A stretch of DNA of 64,000 nt. It comes from Thermosipho sp. (in: thermotogales). Lineage in GTDB: Bacteria; Thermotogota; Thermotogae; Thermotogales; Fervidobacteriaceae. Positions 9,433 to 17,925 of this stretch are shown here, in pieces. Made by a program: the position numbers and the translations under genes. The stretch lies in the NCBI GenBank assembly GCA_017656345.1, contig JACDNZ010000001.1, positions 118,000 through 181,999 on the forward strand. Reading direction: 5' to 3'. The notes beneath the pieces are model-generated. The model was not told where the DNA came from. It saw nothing but the letters and a program-made list of their open reading frames with translations, and searched no databases. Every line of letters starts with the position of its first letter. Position 1 is the stretch's first letter.

Positions 9433-9709
9433 TTTTCAAATTTTGACTGTTATTGTTATTACTTTTTTCTTCAGTGTCTTCTTGTTGAGTTTTTACAAGT
9501 TTCACAAAGCTTTCGGGCATAATTGTACTAACCGCATGTTTATAAATAAGGTTTTGTTGATTTCCATTTTCAAGTAACATTGTGAAACTATCAAATGACC
9601 TTATAATTCCTTTGGTTTGAAAACCATTAACAAGGTAGACCTTTACTGGTATTTTATTAGTCCTTAGTATGTTGAGAAATCGATCCTGCAAGTTAAATTT
9701 TTCTGCCAT
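9422..9709 (-). CDS. hfq: RNA chaperone Hfq
   Basis: A 95-residue Sm-like protein. The Sm1 region (KIPVKVYLVNGFQTKGIIRS) and the Sm2 region ending IYKHAVSTIMP (the usual YKHAI-type RNA-binding motif) are clear, and Gln near residue 6 of the mature fold (NLQDRFLN) fits the proximal-face site. The tail is rich in Glu, Asn and Gln and probably disordered. Hfq hexamers pair small RNAs with mRNAs. The operon also encodes an RNase E/G, a frequent Hfq partner. Confidence 0.95.
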   Translation of the reverse strand: MAEKFNLQDRFLNILRTNKIPVKVYLVNGFQTKGIIRSFDSFTMLLENGNQQNLIYKHAVSTIMPESFVKLVKTQQEDTEEKSNNNNSQNLKNEE

Positions 9710-9722
9710 AAAATTCCCCCCT

Positions 9723-10145
9723 TTAATCTGGTATCCTGTATAGTTCTTTTGGAAAAGAAAAGTAGATATTAATGTATTTTACCAGTAAATTAGTTTGCTT
9801 CCCGTCTTCAATGATGTAAATTCTGTCTATTCCTTGAATATTTTCAAAAAGTGTATAAAGAATTTGTAAAAGAAATAAAAATTCATCTTCAGCAGAAAAA
9901 TTCCTAATTAATGATGAATCTAAATCTATAATAAGTGAAGTATCAACAAAATAATAGGCATTTAGGATGTTTTTTGGAACTAATGAATTCGAATATGAGC
10001 TCAATACTTCAAAAATATTTTCAACCGTTAGTTTATCGATTGAAACTTCCTTGAAAATTATATCATTATTTTCAATTAATGCAATTTTTTCAGAAAAAGT
10101 AAATAGAGAAATTAATAGTAAAAAACAAATTAAGAATTTTTTCAT
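9723..10145 (-). CDS. Secreted GerMN-like domain protein
   Basis: A 140-residue protein with a signal peptide (about 1-18). The rest resembles the GerMN domain: YYFVDTSLIIDLDSS, then a Glu-containing helix LLQILYTLFENIQGIDRIYIIEDGK, then a closing beta strand. GerMN proteins in non-sporulating bacteria are envelope proteins often encoded with cell-wall amidases, which fits the next gene upstream. The assignment is by pattern only. It overlaps the upstream gene by 4 bp. Confidence 0.6.
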   Translation of the reverse strand: MKKFLICFLLLISLFTFSEKIALIENNDIIFKEVSIDKLTVENIFEVLSSYSNSLVPKNILNAYYFVDTSLIIDLDSSLIRNFSAEDEFLFLLQILYTLFENIQGIDRIYIIEDGKQTNLLVKYINIYFSFPKELYRIPD

Positions 10146-11038
10146 TTTTCATCACCTTCTAAGTAATCCTTTATTTTTTCCCAATTCTCAGATGAAGTAA
10201 AAATAACAATTCCGGGAGCATCTAAAGGTAATTGAATAAATGGGACATAGTAAAGTTTTAAATTAAATTGTTTTGAAAGTTTTTTTGCAAAAGTGTTTGA
10301 TGTAGAAAATAATTCCCAATCATTTCCGTTAAAATCTGGAGAATAATTTCTGATAAATACATAATTAAGAGGTGAGTCTTTAAAAATTATTACCAAATCA
10401 TTTGAGTTATAGTTTTCAATCTTTTCATTAAAAGTGAAATATTTTATTGATTCGATTTTATATGTTTTTAATAGTTGGATTATAATTCGTTTGGGAAGTT
10501 CATTTAATTCAATGCTTTTAGTGTTTTCAACTTTTTTTGAAAAGATTATTTCATTGGGTGAATATAAACGTTCATAATATACGTATCCTTTTGAAACGAG
10601 GTAAAGAATATTATTAGACAAGTAAGTAGAAAGAGAGTTTGTGCCTAAGTAATCAATCTGCAAGTACGTTCCAATATCTTCAAGATTTTTGATTAACATA
10701 GAAGCCAGATAATAATTTTCATCTTTTCTTAAATATTTTATTTCGAAAAAATCGAATAAATCATCAAAAGTAATGTCTTTAACGGCAGTATCGTTTAAAA
10801 CAACTACATCTTTTGTAAATACTACAAGTTTATCTTTCCACTCAATATATTGGAAAGTTCCAAGCGAACCAAATGCGATTTTTTCATCGTTTAAAAGCGT
10901 GGAATAAGTTTCAAGGATTTTTTTAGTCACATAAAAATTAATTGATGATGCTTCAATTGTAATATCATCAATTATTATGTTAAAGGAAAAAAACGTAAAC
11001 GAAATTAACAAAAAAAATAGTATGGTAATTTTTTTCAA
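10142..11038 (-). CDS. Exported protein, possibly a degenerate amidase_3-like fold
   Basis: A 298-residue protein with a signal peptide (about 1-19). The N-terminal half looks like a small beta domain of the kind found before N-acetylmuramoyl-L-alanine amidases. The last third (…SNTFAKKLSKQFNLKLYY… then APGIVIFTSSENWEKI) has the layout of the end of an amidase_3 domain, where a Glu normally sits in PAVLVELGF. Here that position is not Glu and no zinc-binding His/Glu set is visible, so if related it is probably inactive. Pairing with a GerMN-like gene supports the idea; sequence alone does not prove it. Confidence 0.45.
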   Translation of the reverse strand: MKKITILFFLLISFTFFSFNIIIDDITIEASSINFYVTKKILETYSTLLNDEKIAFGSLGTFQYIEWKDKLVVFTKDVVVLNDTAVKDITFDDLFDFFEIKYLRKDENYYLASMLIKNLEDIGTYLQIDYLGTNSLSTYLSNNILYLVSKGYVYYERLYSPNEIIFSKKVENTKSIELNELPKRIIIQLLKTYKIESIKYFTFNEKIENYNSNDLVIIFKDSPLNYVFIRNYSPDFNGNDWELFSTSNTFAKKLSKQFNLKLYYVPFIQLPLDAPGIVIFTSSENWEKIKDYLEGDEK

Positions 11039-12711
11039 TATTTAAACACGCTCCTTCCTATGAATTCTCTAATTAATGAAGTTCGCGGAATATCTTCAAT
11101 ATTTGTAATAGGTAAAAAGTAATCAAGAATTTTTAATAATCTTGTTGCCTCTGAAGTTTCAGGAACACCATCAGGTACAGTTATTAAAAGTTGTTCTGCA
11201 AATATTTTTAGTACGGGAATTTCATAAACAAGAGCACTATTAAACATAATATCAGCATTTTCTTGGTATGGAAAGATGTTTTTTTCTTCGCCTTTTCTAA
11301 CATTTGGCCAGATTTTTAAGGTGAAATAAGCATTATGATTTCTAAATTTGCTATCTCTCACGATTCTTCTAAGTAATCTTGTATCAGTTGTGTGGATTCT
11401 ATTTGTATCATCAAGATTTATTTGAGTTAGAGCACTGGCGTAAATTTTAAATTTGAAGTCGTCAGGTATTAATTCAGTTAATTTTGGATTTAATCCATGA
11501 ATTCCTTCAATGATAATAGGTTGATCCTTTTCAATTTTCAGTAAAGTTCCTTTAGGTTTTCTTTTTCCAATTGTAAAGTCGAATTTTGGTATTTCAACTT
11601 CTTTACCTTCGATAAGATCTAACAAGTGCTTATTGAAAAGTTCAATATCTATTGCTTCAAGAGCTTCAAAATCATATTCACCTTTTTCATTTTTTGGGGT
11701 TTTTTCTCTATCCACGAAATAATCATCCAACGAAATTGTTATTGGTCTTAAACCACTGGCTCTTAATTGAACCATTAATCTTTTTGAAAAAGTGGTTTTA
11801 CCGCTTGATGAAGGACCTGCAATAAGAATTAATCTTATGTTTTTTCTTTTTTTAATTTCCTCGGCAATAAATGCAATTCTTTTTTCGTGGAGAGCTTCTG
11901 ACATGATTATGAGATCAGTTACACTTCTTTCGCCATTTGCAATGATATCATTTAAATCCCCAACACTGTCAATATTCATTATTTCGAGCCATTTTTCGTA
12001 TTCCAAGAAAACTGCGTTTAATTTGGGAAGTGGTTTAAAATTTAAGATAGGTTCTTTATTTTTAAATTCTGGTAGTATCAAAACGAAACCTTCAGAATAG
12101 GGTTTTAAGTCATAATATTTTAAAATACCAGTATTAGGAGGCATATAGCCATAGAAATAATCATAGTAATCATCAAGCTGATAAATTTTAACAGTTTTCT
12201 TTTTTCGGTATTTTAATAAATTTATCTTATCGTAATAGCCAAACTTTTTAAAAAGCTCAATTGCTTCTTTTTTCAATAATTCATGTTTTTTAAATTGTTT
12301 ATTTTGAGCTATCAAATTATCCATTTCGTTTTTAATTTTTTCCACATAATGTTCAGTTAATAAGAGTTTGCCGTTTTTATTTTTTAATTGACAAAAAATA
12401 GCTTTTCCTATACTATGAGAGACTTTTAAAGTAAAATCTGGAAATAGTTTTTTTAAGGATATTTTTAATAAAAATAGCAATCCCCGTTGATAAATGCGGA
12501 ATCCGTCAACTGAATTTATATCTAAGAATTCGATTTCACCAGGTTTGTATAAAGGCCTAAAAAGTTCAACAATTGTGTTGTTGATTTTTGCTGCTACTAT
12601 TGGTGAATCATAATATTTTTGAAATTTTCCGTAAATTTCAAGCAAAGTTGAACCAATGGGTAAAAAAATCTTCTCATTAGTTTGTTTGAAAATCAATTCT
12701 AAATTTTGCAA
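11035..12711 (-). CDS. TGS-domain P-loop kinase (uridine kinase-like)
   Basis: A 558-residue fusion. Residues 1-60 resemble a TGS domain and about 60-240 the second N-terminal region of threonyl-tRNA synthetase. From about 290 onward it is a phosphoribulokinase/uridine kinase domain with Walker A GPSSSGKTTFS near 299, then SLDDYF and EGIHGLNP. Proteins of this layout occur widely and are annotated as nucleoside kinases, but the substrate is not settled by sequence. Start is TTG with a strong AGAGGGGGT site. The end overlaps the next gene (10142-11038) by 4 bp. Confidence 0.85.
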   Translation of the reverse strand: MQNLELIFKQTNEKIFLPIGSTLLEIYGKFQKYYDSPIVAAKINNTIVELFRPLYKPGEIEFLDINSVDGFRIYQRGLLFLLKISLKKLFPDFTLKVSHSIGKAIFCQLKNKNGKLLLTEHYVEKIKNEMDNLIAQNKQFKKHELLKKEAIELFKKFGYYDKINLLKYRKKKTVKIYQLDDYYDYFYGYMPPNTGILKYYDLKPYSEGFVLILPEFKNKEPILNFKPLPKLNAVFLEYEKWLEIMNIDSVGDLNDIIANGERSVTDLIIMSEALHEKRIAFIAEEIKKRKNIRLILIAGPSSSGKTTFSKRLMVQLRASGLRPITISLDDYFVDREKTPKNEKGEYDFEALEAIDIELFNKHLLDLIEGKEVEIPKFDFTIGKRKPKGTLLKIEKDQPIIIEGIHGLNPKLTELIPDDFKFKIYASALTQINLDDTNRIHTTDTRLLRRIVRDSKFRNHNAYFTLKIWPNVRKGEEKNIFPYQENADIMFNSALVYEIPVLKIFAEQLLITVPDGVPETSEATRLLKILDYFLPITNIEDIPRTSLIREFIGRSVFKY

Positions 12712-12725
12712 TTTGATACCCCCTC

Positions 12726-14129
12726 TTAAATTTTCCAGGAAATCTCGTATGATTTTGGATTATGATATGTATAATGAACATGGACATTTAAATCTTCAAC
12801 TAATTTTCGTAAATCATTTTTGTTCAAGTAATTTTTTAAATAAGGATGAACCTTTATTATTACTTCTTTGGCACCATTTGGTTTATTTAAAATTTCTTTT
12901 TTTATTTCCTCAATTAAAATGTTTGGGGCAAGTATTAAACCAATACCATTACATATTGGACAGTGAATAGTGGATAATTCAAAAAAAGATTTTACTGTTC
13001 TTTTTCTTGAAAGTTCTAATAGTCCTAGTTTAGTAAATCCAAAAATTTCAATTTTACTTTTGTCTTTTTTTATTTCTTCTTTTATTTTTTCTAAAACTTG
13101 TTTTTTGTCATTTTCATCTTCCATATCAATGAAATCAATAATGATTATTCCTCCAATATTTCGAAGTCTCAATTGTCTAAATATCTCTTCGGTTGCTTCA
13201 AGATTTGTTTTAAGAGCAGTTTCTTGTTGATTTGAAGTTGATGTAAAGTGTTTTGAATTTACATCGATAACTGTCAAAGCTTCTGTTTTATCTATTATTA
13301 TTTCACCACCTGATGGGAGATTAATTTTTCTTTTGAATAGTTCTTTGTATAAATTGTAGATTCCTTTGTATTCAAAGGGATCAAGATCGATAATTTCAAT
13401 CTTTGGTTTTTTTGTAAAATTTTTAATATATTTACTTATATATTTAACATGTTCGGTATTGTTGGTAATAATAAGGGTTACATCTTTTGTTAATTTTTCT
13501 CTGAGAATATAATCAATTGAGCTTTCTTCAGAATAAATTAATTTGGCTTTCTTGCCCCTTTTAAATTTGTTAAAGATACTTTCCCATTTTTCTATTAGAA
13601 TATTCATTTCATCATATAAATATTTTTCATCTACACCTTCAGAAATTGTTCTTAAAACCACTCCAACGTTATAAGTTGTTACCATCTGTTTTGCAATATC
13701 ATATAATCTCTGTTTTTCTGCTTGTTTTTCAATTTTTTTTGAAACGCCTGAGATATTTGTAAATGGAAAAATTACTATATAACGCCCCGCCAGGCTTATA
13801 TTAGCAGTTAACTGTGGCCCTTTATTGGATGTAGGATCTTTTTTTACCTGAACTAATATTTTGGCTTTTGGTCTGGTAATATCATTTTTAATTAAATCGA
13901 AATATTTTTCAGGTATATCTTTTTTTCGTAAAAAGCCATTTTTGTTTTCACCTATATTCACAAAAAATGCATCAAGTGCATTTACAACCCTATCAATTCT
14001 ACCTAAATATATGTTTCCTGTAAGCTTTTCATCTTCGTCTGAAAAAATTTCGACAAGTTTATTATTTTCAATTATTGCGCAGTGTAAACTACCATTAGGT
14101 TGACTTTTTAAAATAATTACCTTTTCCAT
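12726..14129 (-). CDS. rng: Ribonuclease E/G family endoribonuclease
   Basis: A 467-residue enzyme of RNase G size. It has an N-terminal S1 RNA-binding region (about 35-120, GNIYLGRIDRVVNALDAFFVNIG), the DNase I-like catalytic core with Asp in VIDVNSK (about 290) and IIIDFIDMEDE (about 337), and the zinc-link CPICNG near 393 that holds the RNase E/G dimer. It lacks the long RNase E scaffold tail. It processes rRNA and mRNA 5' ends. Four bases separate it from ahcY. Confidence 0.93.
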   Translation of the reverse strand: MEKVIILKSQPNGSLHCAIIENNKLVEIFSDEDEKLTGNIYLGRIDRVVNALDAFFVNIGENKNGFLRKKDIPEKYFDLIKNDITRPKAKILVQVKKDPTSNKGPQLTANISLAGRYIVIFPFTNISGVSKKIEKQAEKQRLYDIAKQMVTTYNVGVVLRTISEGVDEKYLYDEMNILIEKWESIFNKFKRGKKAKLIYSEESSIDYILREKLTKDVTLIITNNTEHVKYISKYIKNFTKKPKIEIIDLDPFEYKGIYNLYKELFKRKINLPSGGEIIIDKTEALTVIDVNSKHFTSTSNQQETALKTNLEATEEIFRQLRLRNIGGIIIIDFIDMEDENDKKQVLEKIKEEIKKDKSKIEIFGFTKLGLLELSRKRTVKSFFELSTIHCPICNGIGLILAPNILIEEIKKEILNKPNGAKEVIIKVHPYLKNYLNKNDLRKLVEDLNVHVHYTYHNPKSYEISWKI

Positions 14130-14133
14130 TTTA

Positions 14134-15336
14134 TCAAATTCCTTTCAAATATTCTATTTGTTCAGCAGTAAGGGTATCAATTTGAATGCCAAGAGTTTTG
14201 AGTTTTAATTTAGCTATTTTTTGATCTAATCCTTCAGGAAAGTTGTATAATTTTGGTTCAAGATTTTTAAAATTATTTGATAAATAGATTAATGATTCAA
14301 CTTGTAAAGCAAAAGAAATGTCCATGATTTCAATTGGATGTCCATCAGCTGCTGCGAGGTTGACTAATCTTCCTTCACCAATTACAAAAACTGTTTTATT
14401 ATTGATTATATAGCCTGTTACGTTTTTACGCGCTTCAAATCTTTTTGAACAATTTTTTTCAATTTGTTCCATGGGAATTTCTACATTAAAATGCCCAGCA
14501 TTTGCTAAAATTACACCATCTTTCATATTTAGAATATCTTTGAAATTTATTACATTTTTCGAACCAGTTGAAGTAATAATTATATCAGCAATTTTTGCAG
14601 CTTCTTCCATTTTCATTACTTTGAAGCCATCCATTAATGCTTCTAAAGCTTTTATCGGGTCAACTTCAGTAACAATAACATTAGCTCCAAGTGCTTTACC
14701 TCTTAATGCAATACCTCTACCACACCATCCATACCCTGCTACAACGACTGTTTTCCCTGCAATAAGAGTATTTGTGTTTCTCATAATAGAATCCCAAGTT
14801 GATTGACCAGTACCATATCTATTATCAAACATATGTTTCATTTTGGCATTGTTTACTGCTATTGCTGGTACTTTTAGTTTTCCATTTTGTTCCAAGTTTT
14901 TTATTCTTCTTACTCCTGTTGTAGTTTCTTCGGAAATTCCTATTAAATTGTTGAGTATTTCAACTCTTTTAGTGTGAGCTAAAACTGTGAGGTCTGCACC
15001 ATCGTCAAGAATTAATTCGGGTTCATGATCAAGAACTTTATTAAGAAACTTGAAATATTCGTTTTCATCGTGAGTTCTTTTTGCATAAACTGTGATACCA
15101 TATTCTTTTAATGCTGAAGCAACATCGTCTTGAGTTGATAAAGGATTGCATCCGGTAACGATTACTTCGGCACCAAGTTCTTTAAGTGTGATAGCCAAAT
15201 ATGCAGTTTTTGCTTCAAGATGTATGGACATTGCGATCTTTCTGTTTAGAAGTGGTTTGTCATAATTGTTTTTGATGTAATTGAGTAATGGCATATAATT
15301 GGAAACCCAAAGAATCTTTTTTTGACCATTATTCAT
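14134..15336 (-). CDS. ahcY: Adenosylhomocysteinase (SAH hydrolase)
   Basis: Splits S-adenosylhomocysteine to adenosine and homocysteine, relieving product inhibition of methyltransferases. The 400-residue length matches the short prokaryotic form lacking the insertion found in eukaryotic enzymes. Visible features: EAKTAYLA near 42 (the usual EMPGLM is not kept in this form), GISEETTTGVRR (substrate site), the NAD fold GYGWCGRG near 197 and the final GHFNVEI. GGAGGGTGA precedes the ATG. First gene of the twelve-gene operon. Confidence 0.95.
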   Translation of the reverse strand: MNNGQKKILWVSNYMPLLNYIKNNYDKPLLNRKIAMSIHLEAKTAYLAITLKELGAEVIVTGCNPLSTQDDVASALKEYGITVYAKRTHDENEYFKFLNKVLDHEPELILDDGADLTVLAHTKRVEILNNLIGISEETTTGVRRIKNLEQNGKLKVPAIAVNNAKMKHMFDNRYGTGQSTWDSIMRNTNTLIAGKTVVVAGYGWCGRGIALRGKALGANVIVTEVDPIKALEALMDGFKVMKMEEAAKIADIIITSTGSKNVINFKDILNMKDGVILANAGHFNVEIPMEQIEKNCSKRFEARKNVTGYIINNKTVFVIGEGRLVNLAAADGHPIEIMDISFALQVESLIYLSNNFKNLEPKLYNFPEGLDQKIAKLKLKTLGIQIDTLTAEQIEYLKGI

Positions 15337-15502
15337 TGTTCACCCTCCATTCCAATATAATTTTATCACAATGAGAATAAAAGTGGATTTTTATTATTAT
15401 CTTAAATAAAATTACATTTATTGTGGTAAACTTAAATTAAGATGACTTGCTTTTATTTTATTATATATTAAAATTAAAATTTGAGGAAGAAGAGGTGACT
15501 AA
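15337..15502. promoter_or_regulatory. Divergent intergenic region with weak promoters
   Basis: About 165 bp of AT-rich DNA between ahcY and the deaminase gene. For the + strand TTGCTT at 15447-15452 and TAAAAT at 15469-15474 are 16 bp apart. A minus-strand TGATAAAAT precedes ahcY. I looked for a SAM- or SAH-responsive riboswitch fold before ahcY and saw none. Confidence 0.35.
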
Positions 15503-16015
15503 ATGGATTTAGAAAGATATTTAAGCAATTTAAAAATTCAGGAAAAACCTGATAATAGAGAATCGTGGGATCAATATTTTGCAAAAATAGCTGAGATTAT
15601 TGCATCTCGCTCAACTTGTTTTCATAGAAAAGTTGGAGCGTTAATTGTAAAAGATAAAAGAATACTTGCCACAGGTTATAATCAACCTCCTTCAGGCTTC
15701 CCACATTGTAATTCAATTGGTTGTATAAGAGATGATTTAAATATTCAATCTGGCAAAAATCAAGAAGTTTGTTATGCTTTGCATGCGGAGCAAAACGCAT
15801 TAATGCAAGCTGCTAAATTTGGTATTTCAACTAATGGAGCCACAATATATGTTACACATAAACCGTGTTCAGTTTGTGCAAGATTGATTATAAATGCAGG
15901 AATAAAAAAGGTTGTTTATATTAGAGATTACCCTGATCCATTAACAGATTTTCTGTTTAAAATTACGAAAGTTGAAACTAAGGTTATCGGAGGTGAATCA
16001 TTTGAAAAGGGATAG
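15503..16015 (+). CDS. Deoxycytidylate (dCMP) deaminase family protein
   Basis: A 170-residue zinc deaminase. The motif HAEQNALM (His ligand plus catalytic Glu) and PCSVCAR (two Cys ligands) define the active site. The N-terminal ATGYNQPPSGFPHC and the central insert are typical of dCMP deaminase/ComEB rather than free cytidine deaminase. It makes dUMP for thymidylate synthesis. AAGAGGTGA precedes the ATG. Its 3' end overlaps the next gene by 14 bp. Confidence 0.88.
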   Translation: MDLERYLSNLKIQEKPDNRESWDQYFAKIAEIIASRSTCFHRKVGALIVKDKRILATGYNQPPSGFPHCNSIGCIRDDLNIQSGKNQEVCYALHAEQNALMQAAKFGISTNGATIYVTHKPCSVCARLIINAGIKKVVYIRDYPDPLTDFLFKITKVETKVIGGESFEKG

Positions 16016-16820
16016 ATTGATTGAATATTTACGTATTGATAGGTGGCCAACTGTTTGGTGTCCGGGTTGTGGAAACGGAATAATAATGAAAGCATTTATT
16101 GAAGCAGCTGACCAACTTCAACTTGAAAAAGATAGGGTAGCGGTAATATCTGGTATCGGCTGTTCGTCAAGAGCGACAGGTTATTTGGATTTCAATACAA
16201 TGCATACTTTACATGGTAGAGGCATTGCCTTTGCAACTGGTGTAAAATTGGCCAGACCTGATTTCAAAGTTATTGTACTGGGTGGTGATGGAGACCTTAC
16301 GGCAATTGGTGGTAATCATTTTATCCATGCTGCTAGAAGAAACATTGATTTAACTGTAATACTTTTCAATAATATGATTTATGGAATGACAGGAGGGCAA
16401 CATTCACCAACTACACCAACCGAAAAGATTGCAAGTACTATGCCATATGGCAATATTGAAAATTCATTTGATATTGTAAAATTAGCATTATCTGCTGGAG
16501 CGACATATGTTGCAAGGTCTACTGTTTATCATTACCCATTAACTGTTAAATACATTAAGGAGGGAATTAAACATAGGGGATTAAGCGTTATTGAAGTTCT
16601 AACAAATTGTCATACTTATTACGGTAGATATAATGGTATGAGAAATTCTTGGGATGTTTTAGAATATTTTAAAAATAATGTTGTGATGAAAGAAAAAGCT
16701 GAAAAAATGCAACCCGAAGAAGTTAAAGGAAAGATTATTGTTGGTGTATTTAGAAATGAAGAATTGCCAGATTTTTATCAGAAATATAAAACTTTTTCTG
16801 CCAAAGCTTCGGAGGTGTAA
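16002..16820 (+). CDS. 2-oxoacid:ferredoxin oxidoreductase, beta subunit
   Basis: TPP-binding beta subunit of a 2-oxoacid (2-oxoglutarate type) ferredoxin oxidoreductase, which decarboxylates a 2-oxoacid to its acyl-CoA and reduces ferredoxin. Motifs: WCPGCGNG near residue 16, GIGCSSR, then the TPP/Mg site GGDGDLTAIGGNH and NNMIYGMTGGQ. I start at the TTG at 16002, served by GGAGGTGAA at about 15989; a TTG at 15972 would add ten residues without a ribosome site. The alpha subunit that normally precedes it is absent; a deaminase gene sits there instead. Confidence 0.9.
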   Translation: MKRDRLIEYLRIDRWPTVWCPGCGNGIIMKAFIEAADQLQLEKDRVAVISGIGCSSRATGYLDFNTMHTLHGRGIAFATGVKLARPDFKVIVLGGDGDLTAIGGNHFIHAARRNIDLTVILFNNMIYGMTGGQHSPTTPTEKIASTMPYGNIENSFDIVKLALSAGATYVARSTVYHYPLTVKYIKEGIKHRGLSVIEVLTNCHTYYGRYNGMRNSWDVLEYFKNNVVMKEKAEKMQPEEVKGKIIVGVFRNEELPDFYQKYKTFSAKASEV

Positions 16821-16823
16821 TAT

Positions 16824-17426
16824 ATGAGTCTTATTAGACCTTTTTCAATTAGGATTGCAGGAATTGGTGGTCAAGGAAATTTAATAGCTGGGTTAGTTTT
16901 GGCAAATGCACTGGTGAAATCCGGTAAATATGTTATTCAAACGCAAAATTATACCGCTCAAGTCAGAGGAGGTCCAAGTTTTTGTGATTTGCTAATTTCA
17001 GATAATCCAATTGATTTTCCAAAAGCAACTATTTTTGATATTTTAGTTATTCTTCATCCGTCGATGATTAAGCAATGTAAGTATGTAAAAAATAATGGTA
17101 TAATAATTATTGATGATACCTATTTAGATGAAATACCACATAACATATTTAGAAAAACAAAAAGAATAATTAATTTACCTGCTTCAAAAATTTCTTATGA
17201 GAAATTCAATACTGAGATTTATGCAAATATGTTTACATTGGGAGTGCTAATAAAAGCAACCTCATTAGTGAAAGTTGATTATGTGGTAGAATCTATCAAA
17301 GAAAATATTAATCCAAGACATATTGAGAATAATATTGAGGCGGTGAAATATGGAACAACGCTCACAGAGAAAGTTTATAAGCCAAGAATCGAAAGAAAGC
17401 CTCAGCGAACAATTGGGTTCGAATAA
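16824..17426 (+). CDS. 2-oxoacid:ferredoxin oxidoreductase, gamma subunit
   Basis: A 200-residue gamma subunit. GIGGQGNLIAG at about 13-23 and YTAQVRGGPSFCDL at about 47-60 are the family signature for the domain binding CoA at the enzyme core. It follows the beta gene by 3 bp with GGAGGTGTA upstream, so the two subunits are made together. Its 3' 77 bp appear to be shared with the next gene in another frame. Confidence 0.9.
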   Translation: MSLIRPFSIRIAGIGGQGNLIAGLVLANALVKSGKYVIQTQNYTAQVRGGPSFCDLLISDNPIDFPKATIFDILVILHPSMIKQCKYVKNNGIIIIDDTYLDEIPHNIFRKTKRIINLPASKISYEKFNTEIYANMFTLGVLIKATSLVKVDYVVESIKENINPRHIENNIEAVKYGTTLTEKVYKPRIERKPQRTIGFE

Positions 17427-17898
17427 TTTAAAAGAATCGTTTTCACATGCGATTGAAGGTATTATTATAGCTATTTTTCAGGAAAAAAATTTAAGAATTC
17501 ATTTTTTTATCGGTTTTTCGGTATTGCTAGTTTCTATTTTTATTCCAATTGATAAAAATGAATATATTTGGTTGTTTTTTGCTGTATTTTTTGTAATTTT
17601 AGCCGAGCTCATCAATACGTTGATTGAGAATATATTAGATTTGTTTATTCCTGATTTTCATCCTGTAGTAAAAGTTATTAAAGATATAAGTTCAGGAATT
17701 GTTCTTTGGTCTTCAATGTTTTCAGTAATAGTTGGTATAGTTGTTTTTGGTTCATATTTTTTTGCTTGGAATTTTCTTGTTGTGAAGATTTTAGGATTTA
17801 TTTTTCTGTCAATTTTTCCGTTTATTGCAGTATTTTATGGGTATAAAAAATTGAAAGATATTTTTGAGACAAAAAGAACAAAAGATAACAATGAATAA
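17350..17898 (+). CDS. DgkA-type prokaryotic diacylglycerol/undecaprenol kinase
   Basis: A small integral membrane lipid kinase: FSHAIEGI near residue 31, then the active-site helix ELINTLIENILDL (about 88-100) and KVIKDISSG near 110, matching the DgkA/UndPK family. At 182 residues it is longer than usual, with about 28 extra polar residues at the N-terminus and two extra C-terminal membrane segments (about 130-170). The ATG at 17350 has GAGGCGGTGA just upstream, but this places 77 bp inside the preceding gene. A later start near 17413 (TTG) lacks a ribosome site. Confidence 0.8.
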   Translation: MEQRSQRKFISQESKESLSEQLGSNNLKESFSHAIEGIIIAIFQEKNLRIHFFIGFSVLLVSIFIPIDKNEYIWLFFAVFFVILAELINTLIENILDLFIPDFHPVVKVIKDISSGIVLWSSMFSVIVGIVVFGSYFFAWNFLVVKILGFIFLSIFPFIAVFYGYKKLKDIFETKRTKDNNE

Positions 17899-17925
17899 AT
17901 ATAATTTCTCAGGGAGGTGTGAATT

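Noticed and set aside
15337..15502. Possible SAM/SAH riboswitch before ahcY
   Set aside because: No matching stem arrangement or conserved core was visible; the region is plain AT-rich promoter DNA.
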